From assembly GCA_031414695.1 (NCBI GenBank), contig JANNWG010000029.1, forward strand, positions 62,001 to 126,000: DNA of 64,000 bases. The letters run 5' to 3'. Below are positions 44,234-52,559 of this stretch, in pieces (the first letter of the stretch is position 1; each line of letters opens with the position of its first letter). Source of the DNA: UKL13-2 sp031414695 (GTDB taxonomy: Bacteria > Pseudomonadota > Gammaproteobacteria > Burkholderiales > Usitatibacteraceae). The position numbers and the translations under genes are program-made. The notes under the pieces are model-generated. The model ran no database searches. It saw nothing but the letters and a program-made list of their open reading frames with translations, and was not told where the DNA came from.

Positions 44234-44602
44234 CTAAAACGAAAACGCTTTAAGTTGTTCTTGTATTTGCTCAGCCGTATAAGGTTTAGTTACGTAACCT
44301 GCAGCGCCTTGCACCTGCGCCCACATTTTGTCGGCCTTCTGATTTTTAGATGTGACTAGCACTACCGGAATATTTTTGCCACCTATGTCTTTTTTTAGCT
44401 CACGCATGGCGGCAAAACCATCCATGAGGGGCATATTGACATCCATAAAAATCAAATCCGGCATTTCGCTAATAGCTTTTGCCACCGCATCTTTGCCGTT
44501 AGATGCAGTCATGACAAAGACGCCTGTGGCTGAGACAATTTTTTCAATATTTAATAAATCAGCGGCGACATCGTCGACGCATAGCACTTTACGAATTGCC
44601 AT
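44234..44602 (-). CDS. Stand-alone response regulator (PilH/CheY-like)
   Basis: A 122-residue receiver domain with no output domain. The acidic pocket is CVDDVAAD, the phospho-acceptor Asp is in LIFMDVNMPLMDG (about residue 55), Thr is in VVLVTSK and Lys is in YVTKPYT. It most resembles PilH, which in twitching systems acts as a phosphate sink or controls pilus retraction. It is a near-paralogue of the receiver encoded next to it, with similar sequence throughout. Confidence 0.92.
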   Translation of the reverse strand: MAIRKVLCVDDVAADLLNIEKIVSATGVFVMTASNGKDAVAKAISEMPDLIFMDVNMPLMDGFAAMRELKKDIGGKNIPVVLVTSKNQKADKMWAQVQGAAGYVTKPYTAEQIQEQLKAFSF

Positions 44603-44610
44603 GGTGGCCC

Positions 44611-44973
44611 TTAAAATTTGCTGAGTTCAGTCATTACCGCATCGGGCGTGGCTGGCTTGGGTACAAAACCTTTGCCACCTTGCATTTTTGCCCAGAGCTG
44701 GTCGGCTTTTTGTGATTTGCTCGACACAAATACCACAGGAATATCTTTGGTGGTGGGATCTTTTTGTAATTCGCGCATTACCGCAAAACCGTCCATGTCA
44801 GGCATCACGATATCCAGAAAAATTAAATCTGGCTTCTCGCTCTTTGCACGCGCGAGTGCATCCTTGCCGCCAGTAGCAGTAATAACATTGAGCGATGCAC
44901 CCGAGACTATTTTTTGAATCATGGTTAAGTCGGCTGCGGCATCATCAACACAAAGCACTTTAGTGATTGTCAT
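44611..44973 (-). CDS. Stand-alone response regulator (PilG/PilH-like)
   Basis: A 120-residue single-domain receiver. The acidic pair CVDDAAAD, the acceptor Asp in LIFLDIVMPDMDG (about residue 54), VVFVSSKSQ (Ser in place of the usual Thr) and Lys in FVPKPATPD are all present. It is a probable tandem duplicate of the downstream receiver gene (9 nt apart). A two-receiver arrangement parallels PilG and PilH; which one is which cannot be decided here. Confidence 0.92.
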   Translation of the reverse strand: MTITKVLCVDDAAADLTMIQKIVSGASLNVITATGGKDALARAKSEKPDLIFLDIVMPDMDGFAVMRELQKDPTTKDIPVVFVSSKSQKADQLWAKMQGGKGFVPKPATPDAVMTELSKF

Positions 44974-45021
44974 TTTGGTTCCTTTGAATGGGGTTGCTGC
45001 TCAACGTGCATTTAGAAAATA

Positions 45022-45999
45022 TTAGCCAATTGCTCTAATCGGCAAAAACTTAACGATAGTTTCGAGAAGCTTATCTTCATCAACTGGCTTGGTGAGATAG
45101 GCATCGCAGCCAGCCATCGCGCCGCGAATGCGATCAAATGGCGAGCCTTTTGAAGTGAGCATGACGACTGCCGTTTTGGTAGATGTTTTTTTCGACTTAA
45201 CTAGCTTGCAAACTTGGTAGCCATCAATGCCGGGCATGATGACATCCAAAAACACACAGGTATAACTCTTTTGCCCGGTAAAGCCAACAGCTTGTTCTCC
45301 AGACTCGGCATAGTCCACATTAAAGCCAAACGGTGCGAGTTTATTTTTCATAAATTCGCGCACGGTTACGTTGTCATCAACGACCAATACCCAATCGGCA
45401 TTATTTGCTGGTGCAGCTGCAACCGCGCGTGGTGCAGGCGGTTGTGCAACTGGTGCGGCTGGTCTAGCTAATGTTGGCGGCTGTGCTGAGCTAGGAGCGA
45501 CAACTGCCCTTGGAACAATAATTGGCGCATCTGTCAGATTGACAGTGCTTGGTGTTGGCTTACTTGGTTCAACTAATTTACGTATGATTGTAGGTGTGGG
45601 CTGTGTTGCTTCATACGATGGTAACGGCGTGCTTGAGCTCTCTGGTTGCGCGGATGGAGCGCTGGCAATGGCGAGGTCAAATGCTTTAAATAGTTTTGTC
45701 CACTGCAATGGTCGTGCTAATACTGGAAATGGTGTGTCGTGACCGTTGTCACCGATAAAAATCGCTGGAATTTTATAGCTGCCATTACGTGCTTTAAAGA
45801 GCGCAACGGCTTGTGTGTCAGCGGCGTCAACCAGATATAAATCAGGCGAATATGTGACCGTTGTATGTTGTAAAAATTTGGGGGAGCGTCTGGCTGACAA
45901 TCCAAAAATAGATGACAGAACAATACGTTCGGTTTGATTGAAGCCTATGACTTCAACAGAATAGGCGGCTTTGGTATTGTTGCTCATGCTGGCATCCAT
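45022..45999 (-). CDS. Response regulator with degenerate N-terminal domain and Pro-rich linker
   Basis: A 325-residue protein. Residues 1-110 fold like a receiver (SVEVIGFNQTERIVLSSIFGL, PDLYLVDAAD) but lack the full acidic set. Residues 110-205 form a Pro/Ala/Thr-rich flexible linker. Residues 205-320 are a complete receiver (VLVVDDNVTVREF, acceptor Asp in VFLDVIMPGIDGYQV, Lys in YLTKPVD) most like PilG. It may connect kinase output to the motor or to the cyclase encoded just upstream. ATG 45999 and ATG 45987 are both possible. Confidence 0.88.
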   Translation of the reverse strand: MDASMSNNTKAAYSVEVIGFNQTERIVLSSIFGLSARRSPKFLQHTTVTYSPDLYLVDAADTQAVALFKARNGSYKIPAIFIGDNGHDTPFPVLARPLQWTKLFKAFDLAIASAPSAQPESSSTPLPSYEATQPTPTIIRKLVEPSKPTPSTVNLTDAPIIVPRAVVAPSSAQPPTLARPAAPVAQPPAPRAVAAAPANNADWVLVVDDNVTVREFMKNKLAPFGFNVDYAESGEQAVGFTGQKSYTCVFLDVIMPGIDGYQVCKLVKSKKTSTKTAVVMLTSKGSPFDRIRGAMAGCDAYLTKPVDEDKLLETIVKFLPIRAIG

Positions 46000-46041
46000 G
46001 GGGGCAGTCGTTTTTGAAAGTTTGTGATTAAGGCGAATTAA

Positions 46042-48153
46042 TTATAAATTTGGTGGCGAGATTTCAAGCACAGCTGTCACAATTTCATCGGCTTGATGGA
46101 ATCGGTCTTCAGGTGCTTTAGCCATCAATTTTTCTAACAAATCTTGGTATTGTAAGTAAGCGGCAGGTAATGTTGGCACTTCAGCATTTACGTGCTGATA
46201 AAGTAGCGCTTGTGGGCTAGCGGCGCGATAGGGTTTTTTGCCCGTTAAAATTTCAAAAAACATGACGCCAAGCGCGTAAATATCTGCGCGGTGATCGACT
46301 TCTGAATCAGTTGCTTGCTCTGGCGATAAATAGGATGGCGTGCCATATACTTCGCCCGTTTTTTCACCATGTAATTCTGTTTGCATTTGCGTTGCAATGC
46401 CAAAATCCGCTAATGCCAGCGAGCCATCGGCACGTATCATGATGTTATCAGGCTTCATGTCGCGATGGACAATGCCCTGCTCGTGAATGGCTGATAGTGC
46501 GCCAGCAACTTGTAGTAGCGTTGCAATGGCGATGGTTTCACCAAACTCGCCCGACATAAGTTGGCGTAAATCGCCGCCTGGAAAATATTCCATCGCAATG
46601 TAGGCGTGCGACTCACTAAACCCTTGGGCATAAATTTTAGCCACATTTGGATGGTCAATTTGCGAAATTAACGCGAATTCGCCTATAAATCGCTGAACCA
46701 TTTCGCCATCATCTTTTGCGCTCATTTTGATGAGTTTTAAAACCTGTTGTTCACCATTGGCGATATTCTCCGCCAAGTAAACGGTAGACATACCACCCTC
46801 ACCAAGCTTACGCAAAAGTCTATATCCATCAAGTCGTATTGCTGTGCTGCTTGTGGTGTTTTCAGAGCGGTTTGTCACCTCTGTTTTAGCGTTTTGCAGG
46901 TTCGCCACAATGCTGGTATTAGACTCCACGGCCAGGGCAATGCGATCGTAGATGGTGGAGCTGCCTTTAACAATAACCTCGTCATCGCGAGGCAAGAGTG
47001 CCTGCACTTCAAAGATGTCAGCCATTGATTCACGGCCTTTGATCGATACTTGCCCTGATCGACCCATTACAAAACGTTCGCCGCCTGCGAGCATGACTTC
47101 TGCACTTGCCACGACACTCCAGCCGAGCTCTTTACTCATTGCTTCAAGTCGTGACGCAATATTAACGACGTCACCCAATATAGTGGTCTCTTCTGTGCTG
47201 CCATAGCCCATGCTGGCAATTGAAACTTCACCACAGTGTAGGCCAACACCGACCGCAAAGCGCGGTAATCGGCGATCTGCAAAACGGGCATCAATCCATG
47301 CTTGAAATTGGCTTGCCGCTACCGTAATTAATAGCGCCGCTTTCAAGGCGCGCGCTTGATGGCTTATCTGAGTCGCCTCATTATCAAACATGGCAATAAC
47401 ACCATCGCCGACAAATTTAACAATCCAACCGCGTTGAGCTAGTATTGGCTCACAAGCCGAGCTGAAGTAAGCATTGAGTAATTCGGCGACTTCGTTAGCA
47501 TTAAGCTGCTCCGCAATGGTCGAAAATCCCCTTATGTCTGAAAATAGCACTGTGCCATCAACCATGCGTTGTGTTGACGAAGTAGATTTTGCCGCACTGT
47601 TAGTATCAACAGCGCGTAACAACTGTGTATTGTCGTTTGGCGCAGGTACAGCAGATGCAGCGTTAATTACCCTACTCATTACCGGAATACTAAGCGTAGG
47701 TACAGCCTCTTTTGAGGTCGCCTGACGCAAACCTTGGAGTATTTTCATCCGCCCTGAAATGGCGTTGAGCAATTCACTGCGTTTAATCGGTTTAGATAAA
47801 AAATCGTTCGCGCCTAGCTGCATACCGCGTCTCATTACATCAACATCATTGTGCTGAGTGAGAAAAATAAACGGGATTTTTTCAGTCGCAGGATCAGAGC
47901 GGAGTCGCTCCAAAAAGTCGAAGCCATCTATATTGGGCATAGAGATGTCAGACAAAATCAAGTCTGGGATTTCTGCGTCTATAGCGACGAGCGCCTCAAG
48001 TGCGCTACTCGCGATACGAACCGTAAAATCGGCCGTGGCTAAATGTAGGCGAATATAGTCCAGGATAACAGGGTCGTCATCCACCACCAAAATAGACGGA
48101 TTAGGCAGCGAATTTAATTGCGCGATTTGTGATGAGACATCTGTAGCTGACAA
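46042..48153 (-). CDS. Receiver / class III adenylate cyclase / Ser-Thr kinase fusion
   Basis: A 703-residue three-domain signalling protein, first gene of the chemosensory operon. Receiver (about 18-135): acidic pair at DDD, phospho-acceptor Asp69 in LSDISMP, Lys121. Class III cyclase (about 200-385): metal Asp206 and Asp250, adenine-selecting Lys246 in IVKFVGDG, and transition-state Asn331 and Arg335 in GDVVNIASR, so all catalytic residues are present and ATP is the predicted substrate. Hanks-type kinase (about 443-695): glycine loop GEGGMST (451-457), Lys473 in VLKLI, HRDMKPDN with Asp565, DFG at 583-585, SPE 610-612. The protein is soluble, with no TM segment. I infer that phosphorylation by the CheA-like kinase controls cAMP and kinase outputs. 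Confidence 0.93.
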   Translation of the reverse strand: MSATDVSSQIAQLNSLPNPSILVVDDDPVILDYIRLHLATADFTVRIASSALEALVAIDAEIPDLILSDISMPNIDGFDFLERLRSDPATEKIPFIFLTQHNDVDVMRRGMQLGANDFLSKPIKRSELLNAISGRMKILQGLRQATSKEAVPTLSIPVMSRVINAASAVPAPNDNTQLLRAVDTNSAAKSTSSTQRMVDGTVLFSDIRGFSTIAEQLNANEVAELLNAYFSSACEPILAQRGWIVKFVGDGVIAMFDNEATQISHQARALKAALLITVAASQFQAWIDARFADRRLPRFAVGVGLHCGEVSIASMGYGSTEETTILGDVVNIASRLEAMSKELGWSVVASAEVMLAGGERFVMGRSGQVSIKGRESMADIFEVQALLPRDDEVIVKGSSTIYDRIALAVESNTSIVANLQNAKTEVTNRSENTTSSTAIRLDGYRLLRKLGEGGMSTVYLAENIANGEQQVLKLIKMSAKDDGEMVQRFIGEFALISQIDHPNVAKIYAQGFSESHAYIAMEYFPGGDLRQLMSGEFGETIAIATLLQVAGALSAIHEQGIVHRDMKPDNIMIRADGSLALADFGIATQMQTELHGEKTGEVYGTPSYLSPEQATDSEVDHRADIYALGVMFFEILTGKKPYRAASPQALLYQHVNAEVPTLPAAYLQYQDLLEKLMAKAPEDRFHQADEIVTAVLEISPPNL

Positions 48154-48239
48154 TTTAATTCCTTACGGGAGCGTGAGTAGATCGTTTGGATCAACCATAC
48201 ACACGTGGCCTGTGTTGCGTATTGTTAATGCATAGGGGG

Positions 48240-48282
48240 TAGCGCTAAATACTATATTTACAATTAAATCAGTAAAGCGCTA
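48240..48282 (-). promoter_or_regulatory. Possible operator/promoter region of the chemosensory operon
   Basis: Dyad TAGCGCT (48240-48246) / AGCGCTA (48276-48282) flanks 29 bp of AT-rich DNA, 87 bp upstream of the cyclase-kinase gene. The AT-rich core contains TATAGT on the minus strand, a possible -10. No confident -35 is visible. Confidence 0.3.
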
Positions 48283-48408
48283 GCAGTTCAAACAGTTGCG
48301 GTTAAACTTTGTCATTAGATTGTCAAAAACTGCAAACTTAAACTGATTTTTACTTGCGTTTTATTCCAATAAACCAATTTCTCCCCGAATCAATACGGTT
48401 GCTACCCC

Positions 48409-48630
48409 ATGAAAAAAATTGATTACACCCTAACCCAAGATTTTATTGAGCTTAATCACTTGCTCAAACTCACCGGCTTTGCGGATAGCGGTGGTGCAGG
48501 TGGCGCACTGGTTAGCACAGGTGTGGTTAAAGTAGATGGGCAGGTAGAGCTTCGAAAGCGCAACAAAGTTCGCGCAGGGCAATTGGTTGAGATTGCAGAT
48601 AGCCAAATTCATGTTTTAAGCAAAGCGTAA
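48409..48630 (+). CDS. S4-domain RNA-binding protein (YbcJ-like)
   Basis: A 73-residue protein made of a single S4 fold (FIELNHLLKLTGFADSGGAGGALVSTGVVKVDGQVELRKRNKVRAGQLVEI), which binds structured RNA, commonly rRNA or ribosome-associated. The G-G-A-G-x-x-x-x-x-G-x-V-x-V-[DN]-G pattern is diagnostic. It is followed after 8 nt by yaeQ in the same direction. Confidence 0.9.
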   Translation: MKKIDYTLTQDFIELNHLLKLTGFADSGGAGGALVSTGVVKVDGQVELRKRNKVRAGQLVEIADSQIHVLSKA

Positions 48631-48638
48631 CCTCAGCC

Positions 48639-49187
48639 GTGGCGCTGAAATCCACGATTTTTAGGGCGGACTTAGCCGTTTCTAATATTGACCGTCACGT
48701 ATACGGCAATTTTAGTTTAACCATCGCCCGTCACCCGTCTGAGACCGATGAGCGCATGATGGTGCGAGTGCTTGCATTCGCGCTAAATGCGGTAGATGCT
48801 GATGATGAGCGCCTTGAATTCGGCAAAGGTATATCGAGCGATGAAGAACCCGCGCTCTGGCGACGTGACTTAACGGGTGCGGTGGAGGACTGGATTGAGG
48901 TTGGTTTGCCTGAAGAACGGCTCATTAGGCGCGCTTGCGGCAAGGCTGCGAAAGTAGTGCTCTACACCTACGGTGGACGTGCAGTAGATGTCTGGTGGTC
49001 GGCAAATCAATCGCTATTTGCCAAGCAAGACAAGCTGTCTGTGCTCGATGTGCCGCAAGAGGCCAGCCGCGCATTGGCTGCGCTGGCGGATAAAAAAATG
49101 ACCCTCACCGCCACAATACAAGATGGTCAGCTTTATTTGGCGAACGAAAAAGATGCGGTGGCAATTGTGTTGCGTGTTTTGAAATAA
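48639..49187 (+). CDS. yaeQ: YaeQ family protein
   Basis: A 182-residue YaeQ protein, a conserved proteobacterial family with a PD-(D/E)XK nuclease-like fold and unclear function. The N terminus MALKSTIFRADLAVSNIDRHVYGNF and blocks RMMVRVLAFALNA, EPALWRRDLTG and WIEVGLPEERLIRRACGKA are characteristic. It starts with GTG at 48639. Confidence 0.93.
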   Translation: MALKSTIFRADLAVSNIDRHVYGNFSLTIARHPSETDERMMVRVLAFALNAVDADDERLEFGKGISSDEEPALWRRDLTGAVEDWIEVGLPEERLIRRACGKAAKVVLYTYGGRAVDVWWSANQSLFAKQDKLSVLDVPQEASRALAALADKKMTLTATIQDGQLYLANEKDAVAIVLRVLK

Positions 49188-49191
49188 ACTT

Positions 49192-49260
49192 CAAACACTA
49201 TTGTTGACGGGCATTTTGATGAATATATGCTTGAAATAAGCCGCCAATAAACGAGTTTTG
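49192..49260. repeat. 70-bp palindromic repeat, copy F
   Basis: Left arm CAAACACTATTGTTGACGGG with interior GCATTTTGATGAATATATGC, and right arm CCGCCAATAAACGAGTTTTG (49241-49260). It lies directly behind the yaeQ stop. Confidence 0.72.
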
Positions 49261-49277
49261 TATCCACCACTCTCGCT

Positions 49278-49733
49278 ATGCTAATAATTACCCATCTCTT
49301 CCATCATCCACAGTTAATTGAGTCCGTGGCGGAAATGATTTACAACGAATTCTGGCGCGATGCCGTTAATGGCATGTCGCAGCAAGATTTGATTACCCAT
49401 TTGCGCGACGCGTCCGATAGAAATCGTATTCCGCTTTGTCTCATTGCATTGCAAGATGGACAATTGGTAGGCACGGTGAATCTGATTGAAAACGACGATG
49501 CTTCACGCACTCATCTCAGGCCGTGGCTAGCCGCGATGGTGGTTCGAGCGGATCAACGCGGGCTGGGTATTGGCAGCAGGCTAGTCAATGCACTGCTCGA
49601 CGAAGCGCATCAGATGCAACTTCGCGAATTATTTTTCGGTACCGACGGCCCCGGCTTTTACGCGCGTCTTGGTGCGACACTGCATGAAAACGTACGCGCT
49701 GATTTTTGCATAATGAAATTTGCGCTACGTTAA
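49278..49733 (+). CDS. GNAT family N-acetyltransferase
   Basis: A 151-residue acetyltransferase. The acetyl-CoA pyrophosphate-binding motif is VVRADQRGLGIGSRLVNALLDEA (motif A, R-x-x-G-x-G/A, about residues 92-113). It is preceded by the strand LVGTVNLIENDD and followed by LFFGTDGPGFYARLGATL. It acetylates an amine of unknown identity. It is a single-gene unit between copy F of the repeat and the convergent intradiol-type gene. Confidence 0.85.
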   Translation: MLIITHLFHHPQLIESVAEMIYNEFWRDAVNGMSQQDLITHLRDASDRNRIPLCLIALQDGQLVGTVNLIENDDASRTHLRPWLAAMVVRADQRGLGIGSRLVNALLDEAHQMQLRELFFGTDGPGFYARLGATLHENVRADFCIMKFALR

Positions 49734-49784
49734 ATCAGCCGCCGCACGCCATTCGCAATTTAGGCAGCCACTCGTCTTCGACGA

Positions 49785-50435
49785 CTACCGTGCACAGCCA
49801 TCATAGCCGCTGATTTTTTCGCCCAACATAATATCTCGACTCAAACGCCACTGCAAAACGCCATTACGACCTTGAACACGCGTCGGCATCGATACGCCAT
49901 CGCCACCGCGTCCACCCGTGAGCTGGCGGCGTTTTGTTGCTGTCAGTAACGGATCATCCAGAAACATCACATCATCAATATAGTATGTGCAACGTCCCGG
50001 TTCGATGATGTGCATGTGGATGTGTTGTGGCAGATCAGTGCCCGGGTAGCCCGCGGGTCGGATGGTTTCAAATTCATATTCGCCTTGCGCGTTAGTTTTT
50101 GCCCACGCACGCAGCTTGCCGTGACGATGTGACGCCTGCCCAAGACGGTTTTCGTCGGTAGGATAAATTCCGTTGCTATTGGTTTGATAGGCATACACGA
50201 TGACGCCCGCCACAGGCTGACGTGCGCGGTTTCTGACGATGCCATTAAGCACCATATGCTCGCCAGGCTCATCAATGCGGCCGATACGCGCGGTGCTAGT
50301 GAGCGTTGACGTTCTACCCTCAAAAACTGATTCACAGCCCTCACAAGGTAATCCAACAATTCGCTCGCGGGCAACTGCAGAGCCTGCATAGGTTGTTGCC
50401 GCCATCAATAAGGTAAATACAACAACTTGCACCAT
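49785..50435 (-). CDS. Secreted intradiol ring-cleavage dioxygenase-like protein
   Basis: A 216-residue protein with a signal peptide (VQVVVFTLLMAATTYAGSAVA). The dioxygenase fold is related to the beta-sheet core of protocatechuate 3,4-dioxygenase. The Fe(III) ligand pattern is visible as Tyr in NGIYP, Tyr in PAGYP and two His in HIHMHI. Exported proteins of this group often have unknown substrates. ATG 50435 is preferred to the ORF start at 50534 because AGGAGG lies 11 nt upstream and the signal peptide begins there. Confidence 0.85.
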   Translation of the reverse strand: MVQVVVFTLLMAATTYAGSAVARERIVGLPCEGCESVFEGRTSTLTSTARIGRIDEPGEHMVLNGIVRNRARQPVAGVIVYAYQTNSNGIYPTDENRLGQASHRHGKLRAWAKTNAQGEYEFETIRPAGYPGTDLPQHIHMHIIEPGRCTYYIDDVMFLDDPLLTATKRRQLTGGRGGDGVSMPTRVQGRNGVLQWRLSRDIMLGEKISGYDGCAR

Positions 50436-50671
50436 ATTTATCTTTGCCTCCTGAAATGTTGATTGTCCACTAAATGCTAAAAGCCAAGCTTCGATTATCT
50501 GCCAAACCCACCAAACCTCGCGTTTAACGGCCACCGTCGCTACATCATGTTAATTTTTTTTACCCTTTAATGAGCCAATTTGCAGACGCATCCTGCATTC
50601 ATGATTAGGCGCGTAACAAGATGGCGACGATTGATCGTTCATCACGAATCGCATTGATACCCTAACCGTAG

Positions 50672-51784
50672 ATGGAAAATATGAAACCAAGCCCAAACTT
50701 TGCATTGCTCTCACTCGCCGTCAATATCGTATTTGCCACCACTTGTTTTGTTAGTACATTAGCGACTGCGCAAGAGCCACCCGTGGTATTGACAACGATC
50801 GCACCTGCCACCCTTTCTGCACCAGAATCTGACCCAGCGATGCGCTTACCAGAGTTAAATGCAGGCGAGTGGTTTGACGGTAGCGCGGGCGGGACATTTG
50901 GTGAAAAAGTGGTGAATTTTCTACCCCGCGCAAAAAAGATCGGGGTGGTTGGATTTAAGGTTGTCTTTATCAACGAGACATTCGCACGCGCTCGCGTTCG
51001 TGCGAGCTACATGCCTGGACGTGACACCAGCGGTGCTAGTGCGGCGATGCAGGTAAATATGACTGGTGTGGACGATGCAACATTGCAAGCGCTAACCGAT
51101 CAAGCCTACGCGCGCTTCGTGGCACAGCTGCGCGCCACCGGACGTGATGTGATGACGCCAGCGGATATGAAGTGGGATTACAGCGAATTTCAATCGCTGC
51201 CTACTCCAAGTGAAGTCAAAGAGGCCGATACCAAAGGGCGCGCATTTTCGCCAACGGGAATGCCGCTCTGGTTTCAGCAAGCCGAATTTGCTGGCCCCAC
51301 GTTTGAACAGACCAATGGAAAGGCAATGGCGATGGCGTCATTTAAAGCTGGCTCACCGCTCATGCTATCAACGACATTGGTAGTCGATTTCGCGCAGATG
51401 GCCTCGAGTGGCAATCGCAGCGGCTTAATCGCTCGCACGGCAGAAGTGGGCACCACGCTAGCCATGAGTGTGCGTCGGATTGATACACGATTAACGCGCG
51501 CAGAAGAGGTCAAATTTGGCGTCGCGCACAAAGGTGATGATGGCTGGATGCGTCTGACAAAGCCGCTCGAAACCGACCTTGAATTTGCGGTGTTGAAAGT
51601 GGCAGAAAAAGATCATGGCAGCGGCGTGGGCGGGTTCCTCTCACGCGCATTTGTCGGCAATGCCAAAACCGCATTTCGCCGTGCTGAAACCTCAAATGTC
51701 GAATACAGCAAAGCCGGAACTGCTGTGCTAGAACGGGCGACTGGCACGCTCGCGAAACTATTCGCTGATAACCCGCCCAAATAA
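50672..51784 (+). CDS. Exported protein of unknown function
   Basis: A 370-residue protein with a signal peptide (NFALLSLAVNIVFATTCFVSTLATA). I do not recognise the domain. The mature region begins with an acidic, Pro-rich segment and then GEWFDGSAGGTFGEKVVNFLPRAKKIGVVGFKVVFI, and continues as a mixed alpha/beta protein with a single long domain. No Cys pattern, lipobox or transmembrane segment is visible. It could be in the same stress or regulatory neighbourhood as the downstream sigma factor, but palindromic repeat copy G lies between them. Confidence 0.65.
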   Translation: MENMKPSPNFALLSLAVNIVFATTCFVSTLATAQEPPVVLTTIAPATLSAPESDPAMRLPELNAGEWFDGSAGGTFGEKVVNFLPRAKKIGVVGFKVVFINETFARARVRASYMPGRDTSGASAAMQVNMTGVDDATLQALTDQAYARFVAQLRATGRDVMTPADMKWDYSEFQSLPTPSEVKEADTKGRAFSPTGMPLWFQQAEFAGPTFEQTNGKAMAMASFKAGSPLMLSTTLVVDFAQMASSGNRSGLIARTAEVGTTLAMSVRRIDTRLTRAEEVKFGVAHKGDDGWMRLTKPLETDLEFAVLKVAEKDHGSGVGGFLSRAFVGNAKTAFRRAETSNVEYSKAGTAVLERATGTLAKLFADNPPK

Positions 51785-51791
51785 AATTTTT

Positions 51792-51862
51792 ATAAACTCT
51801 TTATTTGGCGGGTGTTTTGGGGCTGAATTGCTTGAAAACACCCGCCAATATTCGACTTTATA
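51792..51862. repeat. 70-bp palindromic repeat, copy G (long inner stem)
   Basis: TAAACTC at the left and GACTTTA at the right mark the family ends. The inner arms TGGCGGGTGTTTT and AAAACACCCGCCA are perfect inverted complements, giving a 13-bp stem. It may terminate the exported-protein gene. Confidence 0.75.
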
Positions 51863-51932
51863 ATGCAAATTATTGCGCCTTCAATTTATAAATCAATATA
51901 TTTCAACGCAAACGCATTGCAAGAAACTAGGA

Positions 51933-52559
51933 ATGCCCCTTAGTCATGACGCGAAACTGATAATATTTGTCAATCGTTATCTCCGACTGTTATCGGCAAT
52001 GGCTGAGCGACAAACTTCTTCGCTGGATGTTGAAATCGACTCTTTATATGTCGAGTTAAAACGGCTCGCGCAAAATCAGTTGCGGCGTGATCGCGCGCAC
52101 CATACATTATCCGCCACCGCGCTCGTGCACGAGGCTTATTTGAAGCTCGCATCCACTTCATCAGCTTGGCATGATCGCAATCATTTTTTAGGCATCGCCT
52201 CTAATGCGATGCGCCAAATTTTGGTCAACTATGCCGAGGCGCGTAATGCCGAAAAACGCGGTGGCGGCTGGTTGAAATTAACGCTCACTTCCGCCGAGCC
52301 TTTGCTTGACAGCGCAGTGGCAAAAGATGCTGCCGAGGCTGACGCACAAGGTGCGGGCGAAGTCGATGTGGTGGCGCTTGACCATGCGCTGCGCGAGCTG
52401 GAATCACTCGATGCGCGCCAAGCTAAGATTATCGAATTACGTTATTTTGGCGGGCTAACGATTGAAGATACTGCGAGTGTATTGTCAATATCGGTTGCCA
52501 CGGTAAAGCGTGATTGGAACCTCGCCCGACTTTTTCTTAAACATCGTTTATCCACATGA
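51933..52559 (+). CDS. ECF-type RNA polymerase sigma factor
   Basis: Sigma-70 family ECF factor of 208 residues, of the subgroup commonly encoded next to Ser/Thr kinases. Region 2 is LYVELKRLAQNQLRRDRAHHTLSATALVHEAYLKLA followed by WHDRNHFLGIASNAMRQILVNYAEAR. Region 4 is the HTH LESLDARQAKIIELRYFGGLTIEDTASVLSISVATVKRDWNLAR. ATG 51933 is chosen over ATG 51999 because residues upstream of 51999 align with the usual N-terminal helix; AGGA stands just before it. The gene overlaps the kinase gene by 4 nt. Confidence 0.9.
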   Translation: MPLSHDAKLIIFVNRYLRLLSAMAERQTSSLDVEIDSLYVELKRLAQNQLRRDRAHHTLSATALVHEAYLKLASTSSAWHDRNHFLGIASNAMRQILVNYAEARNAEKRGGGWLKLTLTSAEPLLDSAVAKDAAEADAQGAGEVDVVALDHALRELESLDARQAKIIELRYFGGLTIEDTASVLSISVATVKRDWNLARLFLKHRLST

